64,000 nucleotides of DNA from Campanula takesimana (GCA_026119855.1 JAOWBW010001472.1:186001-250000), one strand, 5' to 3'. Positions 45,071-58,559 are shown, counted from the first letter of the stretch. Notes: generated by a model not told the origin, from the letters alone. Numbers and translations are program-made.

Positions 45071-46449
45071 GTTTGGTATCAGAGCTATGGTTTAGCTCTA
45101 AGCCTGGATAGGGTCTATGGCCTAGCTTGGGTTAGTCTTGGGTGTGCTACCGACGTTGAGTGTTCCTTTACTTGTTGTTATACCAGGCATAGGACTGGTG
45201 TTGATAGTGTTGATCCAATTGGATTAGATGGTTTGAGAATCGAGAGCACGAGTCTTTAAAGACTTAGGCGTATCTATCTTGTCTAGTGGACATTGTTTCG
45301 TGCTATATATGCATGCTTGTCCTTATCTCGTGAATTACGTGGAATTGTATTCTCTAGTAAGAGACTACATGCTTGATATCGTTATATATAAGAGCTTGAT
45401 AGAAGTGTGGGTGATAACACCCTATACGTTCTATGTTAACTTGGTCATGTTATCTAGATGGGACATTGATGTGATACGTGTTATGGCTTGGCTCTTACGT
45501 GTTATGATTTGGCTTTCTATATGTTATGCCATTCTTGTTTGCCACAATAGATGGTGAATAGTTCCATGCTAGTATGCTTGACTATTTTTATGAGCATGAT
45601 ATAATTATGTGTAATATTCATGTTCTGCATTGAAAGTTCGAACAGTGTTATCGAGATTGTACTGGGTATTTAACCTATGTGATTGACAGTGGAATTTCTA
45701 CACCAAACCAGATGGATGTATCCATTCTTGATGAGATCTCAGCTATAATTTCTACTGAGTAATACATGTTACTTGATGAGAAACTTGGATTATCTTGAGT
45801 TGTTACAGTGCGAATACAGTGCTGACATCTGGATTAATGTTCTTGACCTCGATTGAGTTAAAAGAGTTGAAGATTCAACTTAAGAAATTTCTTGATAGAG
45901 GATATATTTATTTTGAAGTGGATGCCTGAAGTAACCATCTTTGTTGACCTATAAGTGGAAACAACCAAGGTACGCTTGTTCTTGAGATTTTCTTGATCTT
46001 GTTAGAGATTCATTAATGAATTTCGAAGGCAGCTCTATCGTTAATTATTTGACACCGAGAGCTACACCTTTTCGATGGATTGATAAACGTGAAGTCAATT
46101 TTTAAATATTGAAATGATGGATGACCACGACTTCAGTATTTGAGATTGCCTAGTGGATTTGACTAGTATTACAGTGATCTGGAGGATATGACCAGTTCTA
46201 TTATTTTAGTGGATATGTCAAGTTTCACCAATATAGTGGATTGACTAATCGAGTCTGCTTGACTTTATGTGTTTCGATGTTATAATTGATACATCTGGAT
46301 TGCATAGAATATTTGTGAGCATACGTGTAATATTTATTTGTGAGTATATGTGTATAGTCTTGATGCTTTTGAGTTCTATTTGTTGATTATATATGTTATA
46401 ATCTTGATCAGTAAAATTCGAGGACGAATTTTCTTTAAGGTGGGGAGGA
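45071..46449 (+). pseudogene. LARD internal region with pol remnants
   Basis: The primer-binding site TGGTATCAGAGC is at 45074-45085. At 45853-45912 the frame ELKELKIQLKKFLDRGYI resembles the segment just before gypsy reverse transcriptase. Later pieces are scrambled by stops. The polypurine tract AAGGTGGGGAGGA ends at 46449. No intact gene. Confidence 0.75.
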
Positions 46450-49400
46450 TGTAACGCCCATCCTTAATCTCGTTAAATATTTGACTTATTTGTTAAATTC
46501 TTGACTTGCTTGTTAAATTCTTGAATAGCATATTTATATGCTATTTTATTTGAGTTAATTATTTAACTACTTTAGAAAATTAAGGTGGTTAAATGTCAAA
46601 GTTGAAAGTTTAGGGGCCTTTTTGTCAAAGTTAGAACCTGAGGGGCCAAAGAGCAATTTTTGAAACTTGTTAGTATAAAGTGTTTGTTTGCCTGAGAAAG
46701 ACATTTCATTATTGATTCTTCTCGTACTTTCTCCCTGAGAAAGTTAAAGTTTACCCTATTCTCGACTCCTCGCGATTAATTTTCCATCTGTTCGTGATTT
46801 TGATCCCGGATAAATATTCGTGGCGCTGAATAGAGCGTTTCCTGCCGAACAGAAATTAATTTGGGTCAACTTAATTTCTGACTAGGTAAGCTATTGACTC
46901 CCCCTTACTTGTAATAACATGCATATATGTTATTCCCGATACTTGTTCTTGTTAAAATTGTGTTTTGGGCAATTTTCGTGATACTTGTAAATTTGGGACG
47001 AAGGGAGTATTCGTATAATAAACAAGAAGGAATAGCCTTGCACCTGGGAATGACTTGAAAAGTATTGAAAAATTATACTCCTATTCGTGAGACGGTAAAA
47101 TAGTAACTTGATTTAAATATTATTAGAAAAATTGTATCATTATTTGTGGTACGGGAAAATGAATGGAAGTATCCCTAGATGATTATATTAGTATATTAGA
47201 AAATTATACTTATACTTTTGGGACGGTGAAATATTTAATTGGAATAAAAGAAAATCGTTCTATTACTTGTGGGACGGTGATAAATTAATAAAGTGTCCCT
47301 ATAGAAGTGTTCTGAGCATGTTAAAATTCACTCTTGAATGTTAGAAAGTGTTAGTGGGTTTATACTCCTACACTTGAGACGGAGAATTTGTAAGTATAAA
47401 AGTCTCTGTTGAAATAAGAAAGTGTAATTGAAATAAGTGATTTAAGCTTATTATATGTCCTGGGTAATGTTAAATGGTGAGTAGAAGTTACTCCTACGCT
47501 TGGGACGGAGAATTCTAAGCCTGAGAAAGAAATTAGTGTTTGCTGAAATTGTACCAGGCGCCCGCCTGGTGGTCCTCCAAGCGCCCGCCCTTTTCAACAG
47601 AAGTTTTGGGTTTCAAAGGTGCTTCAATGAGCGCCCGCCCGGTCCCTTGTTTCAACCAAAGTGTTTTAAATCTAAATAAAATTGAAAGCTTATTCCTTGT
47701 TAAGGCATATAGCCTTAAGATAAGATGTCCTAGCAAGTGTTGTGACACCTTAGGGGTATCAGAAGTGAGTCTTGAACATGATTACTCATTTAATTAAAAT
47801 GAGAACTTGAGTATAAAAGGAAGAACTCTTCTTTATGTCTTGAAAGTGCTATGAACTTGTAAGTATGAGTGGTATAGCTCATTTACTTAATTTGAACTCG
47901 AAGTATTCTTGGTCTAGGTTTAGGGTACTACCCTAGATGGCCTAGATGAGTGTTGTAGAACACTCTAGTACTGAAAAATAGTCCCTTTGTGAACAAATAA
48001 AATGTGGACTTGAATCATAATTAAATGATAACTTGAGTATAAGAGTAGTAGTAACTCTTTTATGTGTCTTGGAGTTAATGTTTGTGTACCTTAGGGGCAC
48101 CAACTAATGTCTTGAGCTTGAATGTCCTAAAAAAAGGATTGGAAAATAATACGTGAAAGATGTATAATTCATCTTCCTAACTTGAACTTGAGGTATAAGA
48201 TAATTAACTCTTGTACATGTTTAACCATCAAAAGAAATGGATTGAGAACTTGGATATAAGATGACAAAATCTTGTATATGTATTGAATGTCCTGAATGTC
48301 CTGAATGTCTTGAATGTCTTAAGTTGAGACAGTAACTTGAAGTATAAGACAATAAAATCTTGTACATGACTTGAACATCCAAATAATTGGATTAAGACTT
48401 GAATATAAGGTTATAAAATCTTGTACGTGCCTTGACACCAATATATGTGTATGGTAATAAACTTGAAAGATCCTTGATGTGTATATGCAAATCTTGCATA
48501 TAGTTACTTGATAGAATGTGGCTTCTTGATTACTTGATACATGGTATAAATAACCAAAAGAGTTGGGATATGAAATTAGATAGAGAATAATTAACTCTTC
48601 TACACATTTGAATTTGATACGTGTATATTGGAAGTGCTATGAATAAGCACTAAAGTGCTAGTGATTGGTTTTAATCGTGTATATACTCAATGAAGTATAT
48701 AAAGAATAAAGAAGATAATTCATATAATCGTGAATACTACGATTTAAGTTAATAAGAATAACTACAGAACACAATATGTGTTGGAAAATGTATTCGATTA
48801 CTAACGATACATATACGTGAGATATGACTGTAACTAGGTATGATCTGACCTATTCTAGTACGTATTTAGAGTCTAAGGTATTGGGCTCTATTTGATAGTA
48901 AGGGTATCGTGATAGACACTTTAATGTGTTAAACGTGATATGAATATGTACGTGCAAACTTGGCATGTGACAAAGTGATATAAAATGATATACCCTACTA
49001 CTTGTTTGAGGTCTTTTATTAATAGACTCTAACTTGGATTGACCGTGTTATATGGACACTCTACGTGCCATTGTTAGATTGATTTGTCTTCGAAATGATT
49101 GCGTACGTGTACTTGTATTCTCGTGAGCACATGATACATGATTACATGGTGCATATTCTCGTGAGCACATGATACATGATTACATGGTGCATATTCTCGT
49201 GAGCACATGATACATGATTACATGGTGCATAAAGACTGATCCACTAATATGGGACTTAGTTCTATTCTCGTAGTTCAAGTAAACATCTACTGGTGCATTC
49301 TCGTGTGAGTCCAGCTGGCTTATTTGGTTCAGAGGGGTGTATAGGTTCACGCTTATTGCGAGGGCTGGGGCATAAGTGATAATCGTGGGTCTATGCATTC

Positions 49401-50307
49401 GGTCTGTTTTTCCCTTACTACTGGCCATAGTAAGGGCTTAGCATCCTATATTGGAGCAATACGCCTGATATAAGTGAATGCTAACTCGTGAACACCTCGT
49501 GAATCTTGTTCTTGTGAATGACACTGGTTACCGGGTCTTCTTATATACTGCATAGCAGTCTCTTGATCTTGATCGTGGTTGTCCTCAGCTATACAAGCAT
49601 CGACAACAATGGTACTCTTGGGAGAAATAAGGAAGGATTCTGGTAATGATATTTGATAGGCCTATGTGCATCTTGGTGAGTTGGTCTAGCCTCTCACACT
49701 ACTTGACTACTTGTTACCTGATCATATCTTGAGCTTGATTACTTGTTGAGTTGGCTTAGCCTCTCCTATACTTGTTACTTGATAATACTTGATATATGAT
49801 TACTTGAGTATCTACTGGAATAGCGTGATAACATGTCATGTAGTTGCATGTTAATAGCTTACTGAGATTTATCTCACCCTTTATTTGTTTCCCCCCCAGG
49901 AAAGCAGGGGATAGTACGCAGTGAGGCTCGACATAGCTGGGACCGTACTCCGCAGGATGTTCTTGTTTGAGACTAGTGTCCTTTTTCACTTTGGTAAGGA
50001 CGATGTTGTATGAGTTGTTAAACTCAGGGCTTGTTGGGGTAGACTTGTGTAGTACTTCCTGTCTCTAGACATCTCTTGATGCCAGATTATGTGTTAGGCA
50101 TGTCTTCCACTGTATGTAACCATGTTTGGTTTTAATTTTCTTGGTCTAGAACTCGTTGTGAGCTATCTTAGCTCCTTACTCTTGAGTTTATATATCATGT
50201 CAGTTTGTTTCTAACAGGTATTGTTCCTGTTTCCCGTTAGTTTCTTGTTAGTTACGCGCACCAGGTTCGAGGTTCTATTAGGGGATCCCGGGACTTGGGG
50301 CGTGTCA
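46450..50307 (+). repeat. 3' LTR of the LARD
   Basis: 3858 bp, the partner of 41195-45070, with the same motif cluster (47558-47639) and the triple 38-bp repeat at about 49108-49221. Confidence 0.93.
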
Positions 50308-51052
50308 GATTATATGGTAAATCCCCCTTTTTTGTAATTGAGATTTTACTCAAACTTGATTCGGTAAAACCCTAATATAAAAAAAAATAAAGGAAAGAAC
50401 TTCAGTTCAAGATTTATCAATTGAGCAAGCGACCCAAACTTACCTCCGGCTTGGTTAGTGTTGTATTGATTCAGATCAAATTATAAAAGAACTTGGCTTC
50501 TTCATAAGAAACAATTAGGTGGATTCACTTAAATGTCAAGTTCAGACTAAAACAAGAAGGCTAGATAATTTTTTTTAAAAAAAAAAAAAATCTCCCTCCA
50601 TCTCATAACAAAGTACTCCCTCTGCATCAAACTGTCTCAAACTAATTGCTACTTACCTATAATATTCAATTTTCTCTCTCCTGCCCACTCACAATTATTA
50701 TTTCTCCTACCCACTCACAACAATTATTTTTCTAACATATTTTCCCGATTCCCGTTCATTCAAATCTTGTAGCTATTAGTTTGAGACGGATGGAGTATCC
50801 ATTTTGTCATTTAGAGTCTTAATTATTAGATTATTAGAAAGTACCACTTTCACAAAAATGAATATATATACTCCATTATTTCTCTTTTTCTCACTCACAA
50901 TAACTATTCACTTTCTCTTTTGTTTCCACTCACCGTACCTACTTTTCTAACATTTTTCTCTTAAATCTCGTTTTTAAAATAAATTACTATAGCACCGCGG
51001 AAGTATGGAGTTGATAATACTGAGGCTTGATATGCATTATTAGGTATTTATC
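50308..51052. other. MITE-rich spacer
   Basis: Contains one clear Stowaway (50616-50795) and a possible second, decayed one (about 50870-51010, starting CTCCATTATTTCTC). No gene seen. Confidence 0.5.
50616..50795. mobile_element. Stowaway-type MITE
   Basis: The ends are CTCCCTCTGCATCAAACT and GTTTGAGACGGATGGAG, flanked by TA. Confidence 0.82.
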
Positions 51053-51783
51053 CACTACAAGAAAAACTTGAAATAAAGGCATTCAATAATGCCACATTTA
51101 TTCACTTCAGTAGCATTTATGGGTTAGTGGCACTACATAACCAATGTCACCTATAGTGATGTCACGGTAGATTTAAATGCCACTACCCATATACTAGTGT
51201 CATTTATTTAAATGTCACTGTGTCAAATTAGTGTCATTAATTTAAATGCCACTGTGTTAAATTAGTGTCGTTTATCTCATGCCACTATTTTATCTTAATG
51301 TCACCAAATCGATTTATTAGTGCCATTTCTTAATGTCACTAGTAAATTTGAATGGCATTAGAAAATAGTATTAAAATGTCACTATCCAAGAAGATAGTGG
51401 CGATAAATAATATCACAATTTACTTAACATTTATAACAATATTATATGTTTTATATCCACGTTATAGATCCTCTGACCTTTGAGTGGATTAAAATCTCTA
51501 ATACGAAAAAATGAATAACAACCAATAATAGTACACAATAATTTTTATTGCCATAATGAAAGTGCAAAACATTGTCAATTGTCAGTGACATAGCACAAAC
51601 AAACATTTCTCTTAAATTTGTTTCACATCCTCACAAATCAATAGTCCTAACTACGAAGTCGTGTATTGTCAGTCACAGAAGATTCGAAGTCGAACATCTT
51701 CATCCATCCAGAAATCTGCACAAAGAAGAACAAAAATATAACGGAAAAATGGCCTTATGAAAATTGAGGACTAGAAAGTTGAG

Positions 51784-52654
51784 TTAAAAACATGAAACAT
51801 TAATAATACGCCTACCACAAATAGTGAAGAGCAACCAACATGTGCGCCTACTCTCATCATTCTTAATTGCAATCCGAATCTTGTCCTGCTCTATAGCTGC
51901 TTCTCTGGCACTCCATGCAGACCAATAAGATGCACATAATGTAGTACCAACAGCCATAAGCCATAGAAACACTTATGCAACGTCAACCAGAGGACGCTTT
52001 GGAGAGTATAGCTGCACAGAAACTGGAAAAAGAAAAGTTTATATAGCACAGAGAAAGCAGACCAAATTGATGGATTAGATCCAGTAAGCAAAGGGAAAAT
52101 TACACCCAAGAAGTAATTCACTACAAGATCGAGTAGTATTAAGTAGGGTTATGCGCACAAGAATAAGTAAAAAAAGAAAAGCAAGCTTGCAGGATAAATA
52201 ATATAATGCAAAGTAACCGTTAACGACTTGCCTTTGGAGTTGTTCTGTAAACTTTCTATCAAGCTTGCACCAGCATCTTGCGGGAGCATGACCGCATGAA
52301 TAGTGATGTTCACATCACGTTCCTTCGCTTCACAAACCATCTTAAAAAGTTCTGTAGGACATGTGAGCTTCAGTCGCATAAAAGTTCCGTGTAACAACAA
52401 TAGTATGTGATGAACTAAACAATGTTCTACAGTTCTACTTCTACAATATAAAATCCGTCTTTCCGGCAGAGCAAAGTCTATTTGTCTATTCAAAATATGA
52501 ATAAACTAAGAAAAACACCTTGATCCTCACAAGCCCACTGCAGCAGAACGGTGAACATTTAAAAGTTTACCGATCAAAGAGAGAGGGGAGACATACGAAC
52601 CTGTATGGTTGTTTATAATAAGGATCGCACCAAAGCAACCAATCAGGTTCTGTA
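51784..52654 (-). pseudogene. Captured fragment of a signal-peptide-peptidase-like (SPPL) gene
   Basis: Three exons with their introns survive. Exon 52654-52601 encodes FGAILIINNHT. Exon 52351 to about 52205 encodes ELFKMVCEAKERDVNITIHA... and VMLPQDAGASLIESL. Exon 52011 to 51784 encodes LYSPKRPLVDVA, a stop, then FLWLMAVGTTLCASYWSAWS. This is the end of the luminal protease-associated (PA) domain and the first membrane helix of plant SPPL proteins, intramembrane aspartyl proteases of the endomembrane system. The catalytic YD and GxGD helices are absent. A TAA at 51973-51975 replaces the Glu codon expected in DVAEVFLW. Retained introns show DNA-level capture, not a retrocopy. It could still be transcribed antisense or as a truncated RNA. 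Confidence 0.85.
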
Positions 52655-52878
52655 CTGCAGAGAGTAGAAGGTCAATACAACGAGTTTTGGCACCAAGTTA
52701 TTTCTTGCAAATGTTAAGTTGCCATGTAAACCAATAAATTTTTAATTATGAAGGTTGCAAAAAGAATATTTTACTACCTCTTTCCCAAAATGAATATTTG
52801 AAATTGCTCTTGATCAACAACAATTTTCGACATTCATTTAGGGACGGAGAGCGGTTTTTTCTTTTTCTTCTCAATCAC

Positions 52879-53199
52879 TTAGTAGTAGTTTTTGATACTG
52901 TAGTGTAGTCCTTTTGTGATAGGAAGAAAAAATAAAGGACAATATACTCTATGAAATATTACGGTTTCTCCAAAAAACACAAATGTTTTTTGCCATGGAA
53001 GAAAATACCTAGGAGCTCCTCCAACAGTTCTTGCTTCATCACATGGAATCGGTAGCACTGTATCTTTTTCCTCTTCGACCGCCACCTCAAATTGAACTCT
53101 CACATAACCATCTTCGAGGCGAACACCATGACAGGTTTCATTAGGGAGATTGTGCGAGAATCCTTTCCCAAGATATCGACGAGGTGGCTCCTGGTACAA
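52879..53199 (-). pseudogene. CACTA-associated protein remnant
   Basis: The frame reads GYVRVQFEVAVEEEKD, TVLPIPCDEARTVGGAPRYF and LPWQKT. This cadence (acidic loop, LPIP, TVGGA, PW.K) resembles a conserved C-terminal region found in plant CACTA-encoded proteins. I rate it as a relic of the element's own gene. Recognition is from memory and partial. Confidence 0.4.
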
Positions 53200-54330
53200 A
53201 TAACACTCGACCGGAAAACATCAACTCAAGACAAATATATGAAATATTTTAACAGATAATTCATTTCAAGCTGCTATAGTACATGAAAATGAAAACATCA
53301 ACACAGAACAAAGATATGAAATATTTTAATGATTGTTTAAACCAGAACATGGGCGTCGCAGTGACTTAATCTTATACCATAATGAAGTGATATGTAGTGT
53401 TTAATTTGCACACCAAATGAATGTCCATTTTGGTAAAAGGTTTATCCCAAAAATGAATGATTATTATTGATGTAGTTACTCAAAACTCTTTGGTGATCAT
53501 AAACTTCTTAGGATTTCCTTCAAACTCAAAAGTGGGCATTTATTTTGAAACGGACGGAGTGGTACTAATAACCAATAATTCATAAACTACCAGGTAATCG
53601 ATTCAGGATAGCATATTCAGTGTAATGAATGAATATTTTTCCAAATAACAGTGCAATTTCAACAACAAATAAGAAAATATTATAGCACAGTAAGCGATTT
53701 GGAAATTAGATCAAAATGAGTAATTCTTTGGGATTTAAATTAATGATACATATACAGACAGATAGAGATCGATGAGAAAAATACCGGTAGAACGGAATAC
53801 CCTTTTGCAGTTGTTCTGGCAAAGGAATGAAATTGAACAGATAATTAGGTTCAATCAAAAGCCCTAGACGAATTTCAACAGAAATCTTCACAAAATTAAG
53901 AAAGTATCTGGAAACCTAAACAAAGAGAAAAGGATTTGTAGATAAATAAAACCGTAGAATGAATCGATTGTGATGATTCCTGTGATTTCCTTATGTACGC
54001 GGCGCCCTCTTCCGTTGTGGTCGTCGGTTCGCTAGTTTCACACAAGAGGGAATGAATTGATCGAAAGCCTGTGATTCCTATGAATTACTTGACAATTTGA
54101 TTCTAACGATCATCAGAACAGTAATCAGAATACCTCAACTGCTTTCCAATGACTGGGGATTGTTTCGGCACTGAAAATAAATCATGCCGATCACGGCTTT
54201 GATGCAACTGTGATTAACACTGGGCGCATGGGTTTTCGAGTACAAAAATCAGTGGAATTGTGTCATAAGCGAAGGATGGTGAGAAGGAATTAGGGTTCAG
54301 GGATAAGAAGAATAAGATTATGCGCTTTAA
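53200..54330. other. CACTA interior without identified gene
   Basis: Includes a decayed MITE (about 53402-53562, right end AACGGACGGAGTGG) and, at 53980-54310, GC-richer sequence that on the minus strand looks like a gene leader (CCCTGAACCCTAATTCC). No product identified. Confidence 0.4.
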
Positions 54331-54876
54331 ATCTTATACTCTACGGATGAACCATTTTAGCTGTGGGTAAATGGGAACCCGTCTAACCTAGTTTTGTCAA
54401 TTTATCGAGGGTTAATTTCATTCATAACACTCATTAATTAGTTCAGTTCTTTCTTCAAAAAATTAGTTCAAAAAGAAAATAAAATGTATAATAACTGCTA
54501 CATTTATAATAAATAATCTACATGCCACTGAATTGGAATGGTGGTGACTACAAACAAGTGACACTATAGTTGGAATAGTTACACTTAATTCAATGTCATT
54601 TTTTAATGCCACTATATAGTGTCATTAGTTTGAATGCCAGATGTGATTTTATTTGTCATTTGTTTGAGTGCCACTAATATGTGATTTACAGTGTCATTTT
54701 CATTAAATTACAATGGCTATTAAATTTCTAGTGTCATTTTATTATTGAATGACACTAAATGGTCATAACAAAAATGCCGCTATAAACGAAATGATATTAT
54801 ATAGACATTTCGTGTCATTAATCAAGAAGGTGCCACTAACTTGATGCCACTAATTAGCAATTTTCTTGTAGTGATC

Positions 54877-55337
54877 CATCACGTAACATTTCTAGATCTG
54901 TAGTGTATTCAATTCAGTGGTAAACAAGACAGATAATGTTAGAAACGTGGGTTGCTCGGGACGGCCATTATGAGTACATCCCCTCACCACCAATCCACCA
55001 CGCATTGAGATGTGGATTAGACCCATATATTATTGAAGGGATATGAATTAACAGTCGGCCAAAATTTTATTTTTATACATTGGCAAAAAGCATATTTTTG
55101 GTCACTGAAACTTTAGACCATTTTCAAATGTTCTCACTAAACTTATTTTCTTTTAGATGTTCTAATCAAACTTTTTTTAGTTTTTCAAATGTGTTCACGC
55201 TATCTAAAAATTCATTAAAAACTAAATGAGTGTTAGTCCCGTGACTTCATTGTCCTCAGTCCACCCATCTCGTCTCTCACTTTCTCTCAATCCCAATTTC
55301 CCACCATCCTCTCCCCCCTTCCTTCCCCTTACCCACC
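54877..55337. other. Unassigned DNA between CACTA and copia
   Basis: No gene or element ends recognised. Confidence 0.4.
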
Positions 55338-56235
55338 TGTTGTGGAATAAGCCCTCCCAACACACTACAAGAAAAAGGGCAGATACCGACGGAATTTACC
55401 GACGGACTATAATCCGTCACTAATTGAAACGAATTACCGACGGAATAGCAACGACCTAGAGTGGGAAACAAAATCCGAAACTAGGACGAGAATACCGATG
55501 GTTTTAGTGACGGAAATACCGAGGGAGCACATTCCCTCTCTAATCCGTCACTAATGTGGCGCCAAAATTTTGCGCCTTTCATTACCGACGGATTTATGAC
55601 GGAATAAATGATTTTTATTTTTTTATTATTTTAAATAGAATAGCGACGGATCTAAGTCGTTGCTATATGCATTTAAAAAAAATTAATAAATCTATATTTT
55701 ATGTAGCGACGGAATAGCGACGAATAGAGTTTACCAAGGGATAAAATCCGTCGGCACGTAAATAGCATATTTTTACCGACGGATTACCGACGGTTAAAAT
55801 CCGTCGGTAAATAAATTACATATTTTAATGATAATATAATAAAGAAATGAGGGACGGACAATATCCTTCACTATGAGTATTTTTTTATTTTTATTTTTTA
55901 GCAATTTTTTTTTCAAAAACTAATATAAAAAAAGATAGAAAATTAACTAAACAAATGATTGTATAATAAAGAAAAAAAGGGACGGACAATATCCTTCACT
56001 ACAAGTATTTTTTTTTTAATTTTATTTTTAATATAAATAAATATTTTAGAATTTTTTTAATAAGAAAGTCTTTTTCAAAAAACTAATATAAAAAAAGTTA
56101 GAAATTAACTAAACAAATGATTGTATAATATAATGGCCTAAATTTTAACTACAAATTTCACTTGGATAACAATCTCATCCCTTCATTTCAATTGAAATCA
56201 ATGGTCAAAAAATATTTGTCTACTTTATTTAACCT

Positions 56236-57092
56236 AATTTTCTAGGGGAATTTGCAATTTGGTTCCAGACATTTAACAACTTTTGTAATGTTGCTCCCAA
56301 CAGTTTTTTTTTTTTCGCCATTTGGTTCCCAACATTTACATTTTTTTGCAATGTGGCTATAAAAGTAACTGGGCGTTAGTTTTCTAACAGATTTTATGTC
56401 ATGTGACTAGCACATGACGTTTTAAGATATTCTTAAAGCCACACATATCCGATTAATATGATTCTTCTTTTAAATTGAAGTTAATATTTAAATCTACAAC
56501 ATATATTTTTTTTGGAAATTTATTGGGTAGTTGGATTATTTTTACATTTAATCTTAATTTTAAATATTATAAAAAATAGAAAACACGTAAAATATAATCT
56601 AAAAAAGATATTAGCCCAAATATGTTCCATATGAAGTAAATTCTATATGTAGATTATCAGTTCGTAAAAATGTTTGATAGAGAAAAAAGGTAGAAGAAGA
56701 GGACGGTGAATCGAGGGAAGAGTGTATGTGGAATGGGTGTTGCGGGAAAGTGGCAGAGGGGTGGAGAAAAATAAACTTTAGGAAAGATACATATAGAAAT
56801 TACTTCATATGAAGCATACTTGGGCTAATATCTTTTTTAGATTATATTTCACGTGTTTTTTATTTTTTAAAATATTTGTAGCTTTACGAATATTTTAAAA
56901 CGTCCTTTAAAACGTCATGTGCTGGTCACACGATATAAAATCTGTTAGAAAACTAACGCCCATTTACTTTTATAGCCACATTGCAAAAAAATGTAAATAT
57001 TGGGAACCAATTGGAGAAAAAAAAACTGTTGGGAGCAACATTGCAAAATTTTTAAATGTCAGGAATCAAATTGCAAATTGCCCAATTTTCTA
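56236..57092. mobile_element. MULE-type TIR element inside the CACTA element
   Basis: The element is 56245-57083 with ~190-bp inverted repeats (TTGCAATTTGGTTCC, AATGTTGCTCCCAACAGT, GGGCGTTAGTTTTCTAACAG and complements). Identical 9-bp flanks AATTTTCTA at 56236-56244 and 57084-57092. Non-coding middle. Confidence 0.9.
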
Positions 57093-57105
57093 ACCGTAAC
57101 CTTAA

Positions 57106-57142
<37 letters not shown>

Positions 57143-57815
57143 CTAACCAAAAATGCAGCCACCCTCTCCCCTCCCCCATCCATTTCATCTACTCTCTCTC
57201 TCTCTCTCTTACTTTGTTTTTCACACTCACAACAACTAGCCACTACTATTCTTTACTTAATTCCCGTGCACGACTCATATTGTGCACATAGTTATGTGAC
57301 GGAAGGAGTAAGTAGAATTTTATTAGACTCTTGAAATAAAGGGAAAAACGAAAAACAAACTCATAGAGTGGAGTTTCCTGATCTAACCATCTCATAGATT
57401 GATGGCTATCTACTTCCATTTATAAATATTACTGAAGCTCATTTGGTTTTACAGCCTCTTCCCCAAACTGGTAAAAGTTAAAATTCTTACTGGGGTTTCT
57501 GGCCATAATTATAAGTAAAAAGAGATAGATTTCTTCTTAAAAAAAAAATAAGGAAACCTTTTCAGTTTCAATGCAGAAACCATTAAATTTATTGTGAGGA
57601 TATTTTAGCAACTTAAACATATTTTTGTTATAAATCAAGATAATCATACTACTTTAACCAACTTTTTAATATGAGTAAATTAAAAAAAATTAAAAAAATC
57701 TTACATTTATGGCCAAAGTAGTATATTGAAAAAATAGACATTTATAAGGGAGAACTACAATGATTTATTTAGTACAGTCGTTATCGTTCCATACTTTCAC
57801 TGTTTCATATCGGCA

Positions 57816-57845
57816 CCGTGCCATCCGGCATGGGCATAATACTAG
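57816..57845 (+). mobile_element. Helitron 3' terminus
   Basis: A seven-bp stem (CCGTGCC, loop ATCC, GGCATGG, one G-T pair) is followed by eight bases and CTAG at 57842-57845, next to T. The same arrangement and similar stem occur at 865-897. The 5' end was not located. Confidence 0.65.
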
Positions 57846-58057
57846 TTATGTTACATTCATAGATTGGATAGCCATATTTTTAATTGTGCAACTTTACTAT
57901 AATTTTTAATTAAAAAATCATTTATATATTAAGAAACATTTTTATTGTTTGATATAGGATAATTCGTTATGTTTATAATAGGTAAACAAGAGTATATTTC
58001 TTGATAATAGTAAAACGTCAAGTATTCTGGAACAAAAATTAACTATAAAATGACATA

Positions 58058-58316
58058 CTCCCTCTGTCCCATTTTAAACTTCAAAGTCAAAGCAAAATTA
58101 GTCAACTTAATTATACTTTGACTAAACACTTATAAAATAATTAATTATCTTAATAAAATTTTGAAAATTGTTTTTGATTCACTATTATTAATACTCTCGT
58201 TAATAATTTTTAGTTTTTCAATAGAATAATTAAATTTTCTCTAAATTAACAATCAAAGTGCAATGAAGTTGACAAATTTTACTTTGACTTTAAAGTTTAA
58301 AATGAGACGGATGGAT
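58058..58316. mobile_element. Stowaway-type MITE
   Basis: The ends CTCCCTCTGTCCCATTTTAA and complement (TTAAAATGAGACGGATGGA), TA-flanked, with a TTTGACTTT-rich interior related to 7043-7189. Confidence 0.75.
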
Positions 58317-58559
58317 TATATTTTGAAAAGGGGGAGTAGTTAACAATTCCATGGTCATTTTGCAATTAAATGGATAGTATTTTTTTTTTAATGGATAGTA
58401 GTTAATTTATACTACTTCATGCCATGTATCACTCTCATTGGCTATTAAAGATTCACATGAATCACCACAAATATTTTCAACTACCCCTTACTACCATTGA
58501 TTAAAAACTATCAAAGGCTCATATTTAACTCACTTAAAACCCTAGAAACATATCCTCTT

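Larger units (their letters stand above)
41195..50307 (+). mobile_element. Non-autonomous gypsy-like retrotransposon with giant LTRs (LARD)
   Basis: 9113 bp. The LTRs are 41195-45070 and 46450-50307, starting TGTAACGCCC and ending GGGCGTGTCA. Only 1379 bp lie between them. The flanks GCTTA and GATTA are a one-mismatch target duplication. The primer-binding site and polypurine tract are intact, while coding sequence is reduced to relics. Sequence around the primer site (TGGTATCAGAGCTATGG and on) and polypurine tract resembles the gypsy element at 28682-37530, so a related element could supply proteins in trans (inference). The LTRs differ at scattered sites and small indels, more than the gypsy pair. 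Confidence 0.92.
51050..54876. mobile_element. CACTA element carrying an SPPL gene fragment
   Basis: The element is 51053-54873 (3821 bp). It starts CACTACAAGAAAAACTTG and ends TTTTCTTGTAGTG, with 3-bp duplication ATC (51050-51052, 54874-54876). The terminal ~400 bp at each side are packed with subterminal repeats (TGCCACTA/TAGTGGCA variants). The interior holds minus-strand exons of a host protease gene and a CACTA-like protein remnant, but no complete transposase, so it is non-autonomous. Confidence 0.92.

Noticed and set aside
46985..47010. A Stowaway end (GGGACGAAGGGAGTA) in the 3' LTR of the LARD
   Set aside because: The matching position in the 5' LTR reads GGGACAGGGAGTA with no MITE body on either side, so this is LTR sequence resembling a MITE end by chance.
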